Made by a program: the position numbers and the translations under genes
From: Pectinophora gossypiella
Lineage: Eukaryota > Arthropoda > Insecta > Lepidoptera > Gelechiidae
DNA length: 64,000 bases
NCBI RefSeq assembly: GCF_024362695.1
Contig: NC_065414.1
Coordinates: 7,519,501 to 7,583,500 of the forward strand
Reading direction: 5' to 3'
Shown: piece after piece, positions 21,615-33,900 of the stretch
How positions within the stretch are numbered: the first letter of the stretch is position 1
Layout: each line of letters begins with the position of its first letter
Notes under the pieces: model-generated
Databases searched by the model: none
Seen by the model: the letters and a program-made list of their open reading frames with translations, nothing else
Told to the model about the DNA's origin: nothing

Positions 21615-24603
21615 GTCATATTTCTGTGCAAATACTTAAGTATTTGTCATTCTCAAAGGGTGAACGAACGGTATCTCAGAAATAAATTAAATCCTATCCT
21701 TCAACATTATCGTATTAAATTTTAATTTGTTATTGAATATTTAGAGACGAAACGAAGTTCAACTAATTTCACCAAGTATACTCGTAAAGATTATTACATG
21801 AATACCATTACTTCAGCCCGATATGTTTATATAGTTGCCTTAAAAGGTAATTCTTCGCGTATCCAATTAGAAAGAAGTATGAAATATAATAAAATTTACA
21901 CAAATACGAAGCAAAGTACATTAGTCACCAAGAAAACTGCCGTTGGCATGCATAAACATCTCATTAAAGAACCGTAAACAACTGGTTAGTAGTGCAGCGT
22001 GATTTGCCAGCTCCTATGCTAATTGATTGACCTAGCTACTAGTGTGAATCATAGCTGGAAACTTAGTAATAATAAAGGCTCATAAAATGCAGGAAAATTA
22101 TTTTGCCTTTGCTATCTATGATATTATAATACTAATATAATTGAAGCTGCTATCACCTCTTATGTTGCTGTGCCCTTGCAGGGCGTCACACATGTACCTA
22201 ATACCATGTATGTAACACGTAACAGCTTGTGACTTCGCAATGAATAAATAAATTAAATTGAATGAATATGAATACAATATGAACCTGGTAAATAATATGT
22301 AGTAGATAAAAATAGGATTTTGTAAACATCGTGACTCAAATAATGATTTTAGATAACTTCTTGATCAAAGTAAGAGGCTTAGGTACGATTAATATTTACC
22401 AAAGAATAAATATATTCCAATGATAAAATTGGTTAACGAACGACTATCAGCAAATAAGTAGGTAGTTACGTCATATTTTGACAGGTGTTTGTATTTTTAC
22501 GCATATGGCAAGGCAAAATATCCAAGAAGTTAAATCTTTGTTTTCTTTAAAATATTTCTACCTACGTTATTTAATACAACTGTTTTTTTTTGTACCATAT
22601 GGCACCGTTTGGTCTGAACCGGACTGAATGGCTTCCCTAGCTATAATTCTACAAATAGTCTATATTACTGGTTACAATACAATATTGTTTTGGAATTATG
22701 CGAACTTCTGAATGTCTGCGATATCCATTACATTCATCAGCTGTTAACCAGTTATGCATAAAAAAGATTCCATGAATCCCTTGGGTATTTCCAATAAGGG
22801 TAACTAATTAGACAGAGTTCTGCCTAATTAAATGTATTGGGATAAAATCTTTACAAGACAGAATAGTATATATTTAGAAAGAGCGAAAATATATAGTCTA
22901 TTGAGCTGAATCAGCAAACGGAAGGTAACGTCAATGAACCAGATTTCGATAAAGAAATAGTGAGTGACGAATGTTTATAAGCAAATAACCCCATAAATCA
23001 TGCAGCTTTACATCACAGATGTGTCATTTCAAACTTGAAAACGCTTGTATTGTTTTCATAATGCAGACGATGTTTTTTAGTGATGTCATCAAAGAGAGCT
23101 CCTTCATTCAATCAAAACACAGCGAGCGTTCACCCTGCAAAACTTAGATCATCATAAGATCACCGCTATCTAATTAAGGCAACGTGTAGGATGTGTATTT
23201 CATATTGAATCAACGAAATCTGTACCTACATGTTTTACAATTTGAATGTATTTTACATTGCAAGAGAACTTTAAGAAGAATAAGTTTTTTTTAGTAAAAA
23301 CGTAAAAGTAATTTCGTTATTCAAACCTATAGGTACTTAACATTAAATTTCTTATTGGAGCTTAGTAAAATAACAATGGTCTCACAAAAACAATTCGAAA
23401 ATAGCAAGGTAGATAGGTATCTACAGATGATAATAACAACGTATTGGTAATATACTCACATGATGTCAGAATAAACACGATAAATCAAACAATGCTCTTA
23501 GTAGAAAAACAAACACTATCCACTATGGAAATCTAGTGGTGACATTGTGGGCAGACGAACTTGATCATAATCATATTCACATTCGTAAAGGCAACGTCAT
23601 CGCATCGGCGCGGCAGGTAAACCATCGCAACTTTAGGAATATTCTTAACACGTACTTATCGAAAAATATTACAGACGCATTTACCTACATAATTTAAGAC
23701 AATAAGTGAAACGAACGTGTCATAACATTACATAACATTATCGTATAGATTCTTATCTCAAATCGTGATGGCACGCATACAACTACTTAAGTATTTACTA
23801 AATACCTACTAGTTTAAAATTTTGTATTCACACTTGTTACGCAAAAACCCAAGGACCATAAAAGGTCTGCACATAAATGCCAAAGTTATCCCGTAAATAT
23901 TTATCACTACGACTGTTTTTTACTCTTACTACGATGTAAGTTGCGTGCTAACAACGGCACAGACATCCAAATAGTAAGATATAAAGAACCATTGGTCAGT
24001 AAACCTGATAAATTGTTGGCAGCTCGCAGTTTGTATTGTATAGTACCAACATTTTGTTTCGAAACCCGCTTGGAACTATTTCTAATCTAGTTCGTATCTA
24101 TTTTAATTACGCATTCGACTTCGAAGCCCGTATCTGACTAGAGACAGCACGATTACTCACTCTGTTTTATTATCATTTATTAGTTAGATATTTTAGCGTC
24201 GCTATCACTAAACGACCTCAAAACGGCATTCGGCCTAGTCGCCTCGTAATCGAACATAACCCAAGTCGGAATTCAAACGCGAAAGTTTACGTTTCCTAGC
24301 CCAAGTATCACAAAATTATGAAAATTGAACCTAATATTATTGACGTAAAGCTTACAATAGCACCGCGGTTGGGGGACACGTGCGGTTGTAGAGGTATTAA
24401 TGGAGTCGGTTTCCTATAACAAAGCATTCTCAGCGCTTGAGAAATGTGAGACGTTCAATAGTTGATCAAGAGCAACGTGCTGCGGAAGCGCTGGATCGCT
24501 GGAAGGTTGCATCCACAACGCGATGACTCAAGCCTCGGTAAACAGTATGCGGGGCGATGAGTCACCGTTTTACACATTCGCGTATAGTGTTTGAGCTGTG
24601 TTG
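21615..24603. other. Noncoding upstream of the SH2 adaptor gene
   Basis: Three kilobases of AT-rich DNA in which no repeat or gene was recognised, which is unusual for this repeat-rich window. It may hold promoter-distal control elements. AP-1-type sites lie near its 3' end (24524, 24558). Confidence 0.45.
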
Positions 24604-24869
24604 TCAGTCTACAGTTGGACTCGTCAAGCAACTGCACAGTCCAAGGCGTTTATATCGCAGGTTATACTGCCAAACGCCTAGACTTACAAAATCAAATGAG
24701 AAGATAAGTTACTGTGTAAAAACATTCGTTTACAAGAACAAGTTTGTGTGAAAGTGTAGATTCTAGTTAAGTTTTCTGTGTGTGCGTGTCAGTAGTGAAA
24801 CGGTCGATAAAGTTGGTGATCGTTCTGTGCTATTTGTTGATTCCTTACATACTTTTGGATTGTATAACA
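24604..24869 (+). promoter_or_regulatory. Putative transcription start and 5' leader of the SH2 adaptor gene
   Basis: An arthropod-type initiator TCAGTC lies at 24604-24609, about 264 bases upstream of the ATG, with no recognised repeat between. There is no clear TATA box at -30 and no convincing downstream promoter element. AP-1-type sites at 24524-24530 and 24558-24564 lie just upstream. This is a sequence-only guess at the start site. Confidence 0.25.
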
Positions 24870-24938
24870 ATGCCTTCGAACAAGAAGTTGATTTCGAAGA
24901 TGCGGCAGATTGTGCAGTGGATTCTAGTCGCACATGTG
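24870..24938 (+). CDS. SH2 adaptor, coding exon 1 (residues 1-23)
   Basis: ATG at 24870 in context AACAATGCC opens 23 codons (starts MPSNKK, ends VAHV) and ends at a strong donor, GTG|GTAAGTG. The exon ends in phase 0 and matches the phase-0 start of exon 2 at 30520. The second half (IVQWILVAH) is hydrophobic but too short to call a signal peptide or membrane anchor. The frame stays open upstream without another ATG, so this ATG is the likely start. Confidence 0.7.
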
Positions 24939-27900
24939 GTAAGTGTTTCGACGATTGAACCTTAATTAAAACCTAACATAAATTCTAAAACCTTCACATT
25001 ATTTTAAAAATAATAGTATAATAATAATAATATTAAAGAAGCTAGAAGGAAAGAGAGGAAGGGGAAGACCAAGAAGAGCTTACATGGAACAGATTAAAGA
25101 AAAGGTTAACGTCGTGTCTTATAGGGAAGTCAAGGAATTGGCCTTTGATAGACTGGAATGGAAAATGCTACACCGACAAGAGCGTGGCTCTTAAATTGAT
25201 GATGAATAATAATATTAGTAATAATACTTCATCATCATCACCAGCCCATTAACGTCCCCACTGCTGGAGCACGGGCCTTCCCTATGGATGGATAGGGAGA
25301 TCGGGCCTTAAACCACCACGCGGGCCCAGTGCGGATTGGTGGTTATTAACGACTGCTAATGCAGCCGGGACCAACGGCTTAACGTGCCTTCCGAAGCACG
25401 GAGGAGCTCGAGATGAAAACTTTTTTTTTGTGGTCACCCATCCTATGACCGGCCTTTGCGAAAGTTGCTTAACTTCAACAATCGCAGACCGAGCGCGTTT
25501 ACCGCTGCGCCACCGAGCTCCTCAGTTATACTAAGTTAATAACAATTCATCTGAAACTGTTGAATTTTTTTAAATAGTACTTAAGTACATTGTTATGGCA
25601 AAATTTGGACCTCTAACAAATTGTGTGACACTACAAGAAGAGGGGTTTTACAAGAATAAAGACGTCAACAGAAGCAGTAGATATTGATTTGGAGGCTCTG
25701 GCCTCTGGCAATCCCGGGGGTTGACTTAACTCACTTACAACTTTGGAGAGCAAAGTTTGTTTGCCTGATAGTCAACGCGCAATCTTTTATGTCTTTCAGA
25801 AGTTACAAAAATAGAAATTCAATATAAATTCAATATAAGTTGCAATACTGGTAACAACTTCATTCAATATTACAAATCACAGAAATCCTATGAACATAAA
25901 AAAGTTAAAAGAGTGGGATAGCAGTATCGTGTACTCTCTGTCTTCCGGTTGCACCTTTGAAATAGCCAGCTGCAATGTTCTGGATTGTAATATAGCTATG
26001 AATGAAACTCAGGTAAAAAATCTAATTCGAAATAGTAGCATTATGATTCATATCTACGCTTATATGCGATATGATTTGGGTTACCTATTGATAGTGATAG
26101 AACAAAACATTGTACGATAACAAATGAAGCCATTATTTCTGATCCGATGTTGTTATTCATAAACAATGAGAATGCTGAATATTTATTTTGTACCTACTTG
26201 TCTTCCTGAAGCAGATGTCATTCAAGGCAAAATTGCAATGTCAACATTTGCAAAACTGTTTTGTGTGCCAAAACAGAGTTCATACTCGTAACTTTTATGT
26301 GATGGAGAGCCCTTGTCTGTTACAAGAGATTTATCTACATCTTAGCCAACCCTCGATGCGACTCGTGACACGAATGACATGCGCAGTCCTTCGTTTTCTG
26401 GACCCTGACAGATGAACCATGATAATAGAATGGGCTGCTTCACTGCAGTAAAGTACTCGTCTTAACAATTCTATTTATTATTTTGTTCCTACTTACATTA
26501 ATTTACCTAAACGCTTACATAGATTTAAATTAACATAAAAATATTAGAAATTATGAGCAATGAATAAATCCTAATTTTCTAACGACCACTTTTCGGAGCG
26601 ACGACCTTCTTAAAGTAGGTGTTGAGAATTTCTTCCATAATTGCGCTCTTCATTGAAACAAACGCAAGGGTCTACTCAAGGAGCCCCGGCCCTCTGGGCG
26701 TTCTGGACTTGCAACTTAGTAATTAAGCTTATTTCCTTCCCTTGTTTTGTCATTTGCTACAATTGCGTCTAGTTGAGTCAAGTGGGTACGAAAATTATCT
26801 TTATGGGCTTTCGTCGTAGACGTCTGGCACGTCTTACTTTCTCAAATGGATGATAAGTTCATTTTCACGAAATCGTTAGTCTGTTCCAAAGTAAACATGT
26901 GGCTGATTGACTAGACATATAGCAGACATTCAGGGCTCTGAGCCAACAAGCCCGAATAATTGAAAAGCACGTCGTTGAAGCCTATGAAAGTGAAAAGAAT
27001 AAAAGACTATCTGTTTAATTCAATTGTACGGAACCTGTTTGCGGTCTCTGGTTTGCGGAACGTGACCAGACGGAGGTTGCCTAGGACACGGGGGTGACCG
27101 CGACAAACAGTTAACTGAAAAATATTTTCACTCTGTTCATAAGTCCGTAGCGTAGTTGTATTTTTTGCCTATACCATAAATAACAGTAAGCTGCTCTTTA
27201 AACTGTTAATCTCAAAAAAAAAAAAAAAAACGCCAATATAAAGCAGTTTGAATCATCAGGGGATACCCTTTCAGTATTAACTTTTTATTCTCGAGTGGAA
27301 ATTCCCTCTGTGCGTTATTATATCTATCAATCTTAAGTCGCGTACATTCTTGCTTACAATAATTGTTGTTGTACCTCAAATACTTGTACGCAAGATAACA
27401 TTTTTTTCCGTCGTGATTCTAACCCGCAGTGGAGCAGCGTGGAGCAGATTGAGGGAAGGCCTGTGCCCAGCAGTGGGACATAATTATGTCCGCTGTTTAT
27501 GTTTTTTATAAATAATTATTATTGTAAACAACGCCGGCACTACGAAGTGAGTCACCGCCTTTTCTGGAAGATCTACTAAAAGCCGTTTTAATTAATGGAT
27601 ATCTTAAAATCCTTGCGACGACGATATAGAACTTGTATTGTTTACGAATTATTTTTGCGTAGTTAGCATTTAATTTATTAAATGTTTATCAGTTGTAAAA
27701 TTACTAAGTGAATTGGCAAGGCCAAACAAATTTTGTAGTACCAATAAAGAAACGATATTGCTTATAAATGTGGGAAGATCATTTCAAAATCATTGACCTA
27801 TGTGATGCGTACAAGCAGTAGTCACGCGACACTAATGCGCTATTTTAGCTGGTATCCCAGGAGGCGTGTCTCCGGTATAAATACGGTCGGATGACTCATG

Positions 27901-30900
27901 TGCTCGTCTGAAAGCTCCGTCTTGTCCCACATCCTTCATACTGTTCGTATTACTCATAGCCGGCGAACCCGGAACGCTTTCTATATACGGCCCATGTTTT
28001 GTTTTGTCATTTATCTTTAGATTAGTGTGACCAATGCTGTAACAATATAAATATTCTCATGTAGACTTTTTGGTAGACTAAATTTTGATGTCATTTGATT
28101 TGGCAACTTTTCAAACTCAAGGGTATTAAAAAAAGTAGATTTGTATTGGGTATCTGCGATTTCTTATCGTGAAGACAATGTAGGTGCCTTTTTAGAAATA
28201 TCTCGTGATCGTCAAGTCCAAGATAAACATAATCTTATCTCGCCCTAGAAATCGCACAGTTACAGAAGAAGGGAGTTAGTTATTTATCTTAAGAATAGTA
28301 TTAATTAGGATGAACGATTTCGTTATTCTTGAGATCCGGAATGCCATTGTACTTAGTCAACTTTACGACAAATATAATTATATGTCCACGTAGGTAATAT
28401 AAATGCTAATGTATTATTAATCTGGGATGCATATAAGTAGAATCGATCACTGGTTTCCTCATTTGTTCCAATATATAAGTGATTGCCAGAAGGTCAGTGC
28501 TTCTTTGTCTTATCTTGTCGACTTCCTTCCTATATAGATTACTCTGTAATTTCCTGCTCCGCTCGTGTACTGTTGCAAGCATACACTTTCATAAAAGACC
28601 GGTTTTAAAGGTGCGATCATTATTAAACACTTAATCAATACCATCGTATTTTAAATTCTTGTGAGTGACCTTTATATTTCCTAGCCAAACAAGTTTGAAC
28701 GCCACTGTGACTATCCACTCATTTTTTTTGTTGTCTATACACGTGAGATTGACTATAGCATGTGCAATTATAGCGTAGGCACAGGAAGTGAACTGTTGTG
28801 TTGACTACTATCCCCCTATTATACGATACAATTGATGAATGGCCAGACGTGAACATGTGTGCTTGAGCAGAATTCAATTTGATCCCTTTCAGAGTTAACC
28901 CTTACGCTTCAATGGCGGCATTGATTTGAATCGGTAAATAAAATGTGCGTACATGAGTACACTGTTTTAAAGCCAGTTCCAATCATGGTTGTTCTAATAA
29001 ACAACGAAGATGGAAACACGTATAAGCGTAGCATTTCATTATGTTTTTACTTTTGCACTTCTGTTATCTTTTTTCTATTTAAGTAAATTTATTTTTCTAT
29101 TTACAGTATTTTGAAGATCTGTTTGTTTACTTTCGGATAATTGCGCATATCTTTGCTCAAGAGGTGATTGAAATTTGAAAACCATTAGGGAAAAAAGGAA
29201 AAGCATCGAAAGCCTTCAACCCAAGTAATTAAGCGTCGAAGCAAAATATGCAAATAAAGAACAGAAATCTCTGTAGACATCGCAAATCAAAACGAGGGTA
29301 GAGCCGACGTTTAATTATGTAAATAAATTTTCATGCATAGCAAGGAGTCCTTAAACAATGCGCCAGATGAAGCTTACCCTTCTACAGTGAAAGTTTGAAT
29401 AAAGAGCACTGCCCTTGGGGCAGAACCGGATCACGAACCTTTTATTTTATTACTCTTTTTGTGATGCAAGCGATGCGACAGGTCCATCTATATACCTATT
29501 AACTCAGTAGTAGGTAAACAGCATTCTCTTTTTTGTTAGTTTTTCCGTACACTACACTGTGTTGTGTAAGCAGAAAATATTATGTTCCGTGCAATAATCA
29601 TAACGATCGACGCATTTGCATTGTTCGTCATCGTGAGACTGAGACTTATCGATGTGCAAATTATTCGCTATAACAAATCCTTACGCAAACCAATCACTTG
29701 CATAAGGCGTGAGCAATCGCATGCATTATAGTTACTTGCGTACATTGAACCACTGTTTACGTAAACAGCTCTCACGTGGAATCCTTTGAGCTTCTTCTAA
29801 TTCAATCCTTAATGAGAGCTCTCAGTCAGACCCTTCGTGACCGGAGGCGCGGAAGCGGGAACTCATCACCGTCTAATGGCTTGAAACAACCCTCGGGCTA
29901 AACAGATATCTCAAATAGATCCGAACAACACACACGTTCTACGCAAAACCTAAATGTAAAAATATCGCGAACCATTTTTAAAGCATTATTGAGGTCAGTG
30001 TAATAAGAAACGCTGTTTGTATTTTCGTAAACAGATCTACTTCCACTGCTATAAGACAGTGTACACGGATCTCTAAAGGGGACTACGAGAACGTAGCCAA
30101 AATGAATGCACCATAAAAATTTGTCGCGGTATGAACTAAATTTGGCAGCGTCCCTTAAAATTTTATCACCTAATAGTACAGTCGATGCAGGCACAATATC
30201 TCATAATATTCTTTATATCCGTCCCCATAAACACAAACGGGTCGTGGTAATGACGGCCGACGAGGGGAGAGGACGTCTAACCGCCCGTTACGTTCGCCGG
30301 ATATGTGACCGCTGCATTTTATTACCACTTTACTCTGCCACATAATCGACCTTCGTGATGAAGGGCTTCTTTTGCTAATAGTCACTTGGTATGCAATAGC
30401 CCTTGCCATCAGGCGAATGTCTAGCGTGCTGGTATGACTGTTTCGGGTTCTGTTATACAAGCTAGTTGATATTTTCACAGCGTTGACCTCGTATTAATGT
30501 ATTTTCTTTTTTGTTCTAGGTTGAGTTCATAGAGGCATACTGCACACCTCGTGACACAGCTCGCCGGTCCAGAGAACCTCGTCGTTCACCTGAAAGCACC
30601 AGATGGCGATACGACACCCGCCGTAGCAACTACGACTTTGACTCATGTCGGCGTCCGTACGACTACGACTCTAGACGATTTTACGTCGGCGAATACGACG
30701 CAGATTCTGGTAGAAGACCAGAGTTTGACGCAGAGTCGGCTAGGCGACGAGCAGATTACGAGTCGGCGAGAAGGACAGATTTCGATTTATCAGCTCCAAG
30801 TGTATCAAGACGCAGTCCTGAGAGTGCTCCTGAGGCATCAGCAGAATCGCCTCCTGAACCGGCACCGTCTGCGCCTTTAAGACACGAAAGGACTTCTCGT

Positions 30901-33900
30901 CATCGATCTCAACCATATTACGAATCTGGTAAGTGTTTTATAGTTGCCTTATGTTATTGCATTTCCTGAGAGGATACCATAAAAGTTATAGTAATAGAAT
31001 TGTATTTATAATTAGCAAACACGATTGGGTTTAAATGATTTGCATTAATATAATACTGTTATTTTTTTACGTAACGCCAGTTTGCAAAATCGAAACCGAC
31101 CACCTTTTTAATAACTGCGCGTTGTTCATTCATTCAATGAAATTCGAATCTACATCCGCTCATGTTGAAACGTAGAACCAACAATGCATAGCAACAGCAA
31201 ATTGTATGCGTCGTTGTTGGCAAAACTTCCTGCCAATAAAATCACTTTGCAGTACAATTTGTCTTAAAACAATGCAGTATTACGAAACATCCGAATGTTT
31301 CGTGGGTATTGTTCTGAATTTTTGAAGGTATATTGTGTCTGCAAGTTCTCTTTAGCATCCTAACTCATCTCCTAGAAGCGTGTCGTGACAAAGACTCCTT
31401 TCTCCGAGCGCAACAATCGTGGTTCCTAGGCATTGTTCTCTGCGGTTAGAGCAGTATATCCATGTCCATTTAAGATGGTTTTAATTAAAAAGAAAATAGA
31501 GCTTGCTATTCTGTACCTTTGTCGAGTAATCTAGTTTGAAACTACATACATTAACAACTTTGTTCAGTAGGTCTTACTTTTCACTTAGGTACAATTACAC
31601 GTTTTGGAACTAACAATGTAAAGTGAGCTTTATTTATTCTTGATCTTCTTTTTTTGCTCTTTTGATATCTTTACAGAATATACGTATAAGACGTCTACTT
31701 ATATCTGTATTCATCATCTGTATTTTTCATCGTGGGACATTCAGATTTTCCAGAGGCTTTAATATCGACAACAATGGCTAGTTTTAATCAGCTCTTTTGT
31801 CGTTTGTCCGTCTGTCTAGACTAGTCGGTTTGTCTGGAAAAAATGTTCCCAGACGTAATATCGCAGAGGTTTTAATTGAGCCTTGTTTGGATTGTAACTA
31901 GGAGGGATTATAATTGCTGTAATTATAATTACGCAATTAATTCGTTTCAAAGAAAGTTCGTTACATTATCTGTATTATCAAAGATTTTTATCCGAGATTC
32001 TTTTACTTTATCAAAGAATTGTATGTACTAAATGTATGAATAAGGCCAGTGTGAGAATGTTGGTATAATAACGTAGCAAAGATAAAATGGGAGATTAGAA
32101 AATCACATCTGAACACCTTCAGCTTTGCGCTAACACGTTTTCGAAAGACATTTAACACGTTAATCGCGACAATTTAACAAATTCGAGGCGCGGGGTTCTG
32201 GTCATCCACGCGGAAAAGTAATTACGTCACGTAATGACGTCACTTAACCCCCTTCCACCCCCATTCGACGGCGCTAATAGACAATTTGCACAGTTTTTGA
32301 CGTCGTTTTGTCAAGTGACGGCAACATGTTGAAGGAACTGACGCTTACGCTATTGAAAATTGTTAACTGTATTGCAAAATTTTATCATTGAAAAACCTTA
32401 GGGTAAAAACTATAGTACAATTGTAATGAACAAAATTATATCGACGACTACATATAACAATATTTGAGACAAACGAAAAGCATACAGATAATTTCTCTTC
32501 AGTTTTTGTTAAAATGTTAATTTAAAAATTCTTAAGTTGGTAATTAAAATCCAAAAGTAATAAATAACAATAACAAAAGAAGGGCATAAAATGCGGGTAA
32601 CAATAGTCTACAGAAAAATCCAGACAAGGTATAAAACGCTGAGCCAAACAAAGCATGCTTGCAAAGACACTGCGGCTTATAGCTTAGCAAAAGCATTAAA
32701 AGTTATTTAAAAATGGCAAACTACACTCTGCGTACGATTCGTTAATTCTAGGGCTTTCATGACAAACTTTTATATTCAAGATGCATTCAGAAGTATTCTT
32801 TTGTTAAGCGGAGGAAGGAATTCTCATTAGGGTATTTCAGTACCTTTAAATAACATTAGCTCGTATGTTCTACCGAGAAGGGTTTTATGCATTCATTAAC
32901 TCAAAAAGTCCTTCAGTTTGATCTGAAATGGAAATGCGTACGTTCAAAGTAAAATATATTCTAGTGGAAAGTTGAACCAGTAGGATACAGGTTACGGTGC
33001 GGAATTAATTAAGCTTTATGTTTATTCATTCAATAGTCTACTTGGTGCATTTTCTTAGTTTGTACTACATCTGAATCTTAATTATATTAAATAGTTGCTA
33101 ACGACCGAGGTTGAACTAGAGACATCAATTTCTCAAGTAGTCGTCTAATGGATATTTCAAATAGCACCGAAATAGGACGTTTATCAAGAGCACCCCTTTG
33201 TCCCTACAACCCTTCTGAGGGTAAATAACAGCTAGTGAAAACGATGCTCAATTTATGCCGCAGAGGAACCACGAGTTTTTGTTCAAGAACTCTAAGTAGG
33301 TATCCAATTTATTCGAAAACGGTTTGTGAGAAATGAACTCTCATTTCTTCAAAATCGGTTGGGTTTAACAGAATATAAGGGCACAATCCGGATGCTCATT
33401 TAGATGGCACTCGAGACGAGAGCAGGTAACCTCACGAGACGACCCGTAAATTTATGTCTAGTTAGTTACTGCACCTAGTGTATCTCGTAGGACTACATAA
33501 AAACTATTCTCTGCTATATTTTATAATAGCGTTATGTTCGCATTAACATATTATTTCGATTTCCAAGTTATAAAAGTAATTAATTACTTATTCTCTATTG
33601 TTTTAGAAACATCAGAAGAAGAAAGATCGTCATCAACATCGACTGAAGACGAAGAAGAGGACGAGTTTGGTGAATTTGATCCGTTCGCCACAGCCCCTTC
33701 ACTGCATTCTCCCGACAGCGGTCGCTCAGACCCTCGATACGCCAACGCGCCGCGTAGGAACCCCAGTCCCTATTACTACGGCGACTTGTTCAAAAATCCT
33801 CAATCGCAGCCAACTCCAACCGCCCCGACGGCTTCCACAACATCCTCTTCTCGTGGCCCTCGGTACAGGAAGTCCGCTAGTCTCGACGCTCCGCACGTTG

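Larger units (their letters stand above)
24939..30519 (+). other. Intron 1 of the SH2 adaptor gene
   Basis: A 5.6-kb intron. It holds a LINE 3' end (25026-25205), a composite SINE (25229-25523), a SINE fragment (27424-27500), a candidate internal TATA promoter (27876) and scattered AP-1 sites (26774, 27548, 27892). Two short frames at 25890-26120 and 26188-26415 match nothing I recognise. The segment 29898-30480 has overlapping open frames on both strands, but neither looks like a known protein. A 17-base poly(A) run lies near 27212. Confidence 0.7.

Noticed and set aside
29898..30478. Antisense gene upstream of exon 2
   Set aside because: Overlapping open frames on both strands of about 100 codons with no protein-like pattern or splice support.
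30551..30880. 109-codon frame starting at 30551 on the + strand
   Set aside because: Wrong frame of SH2 adaptor exon 2; the spliced frame starting at 30520 is the coding one.
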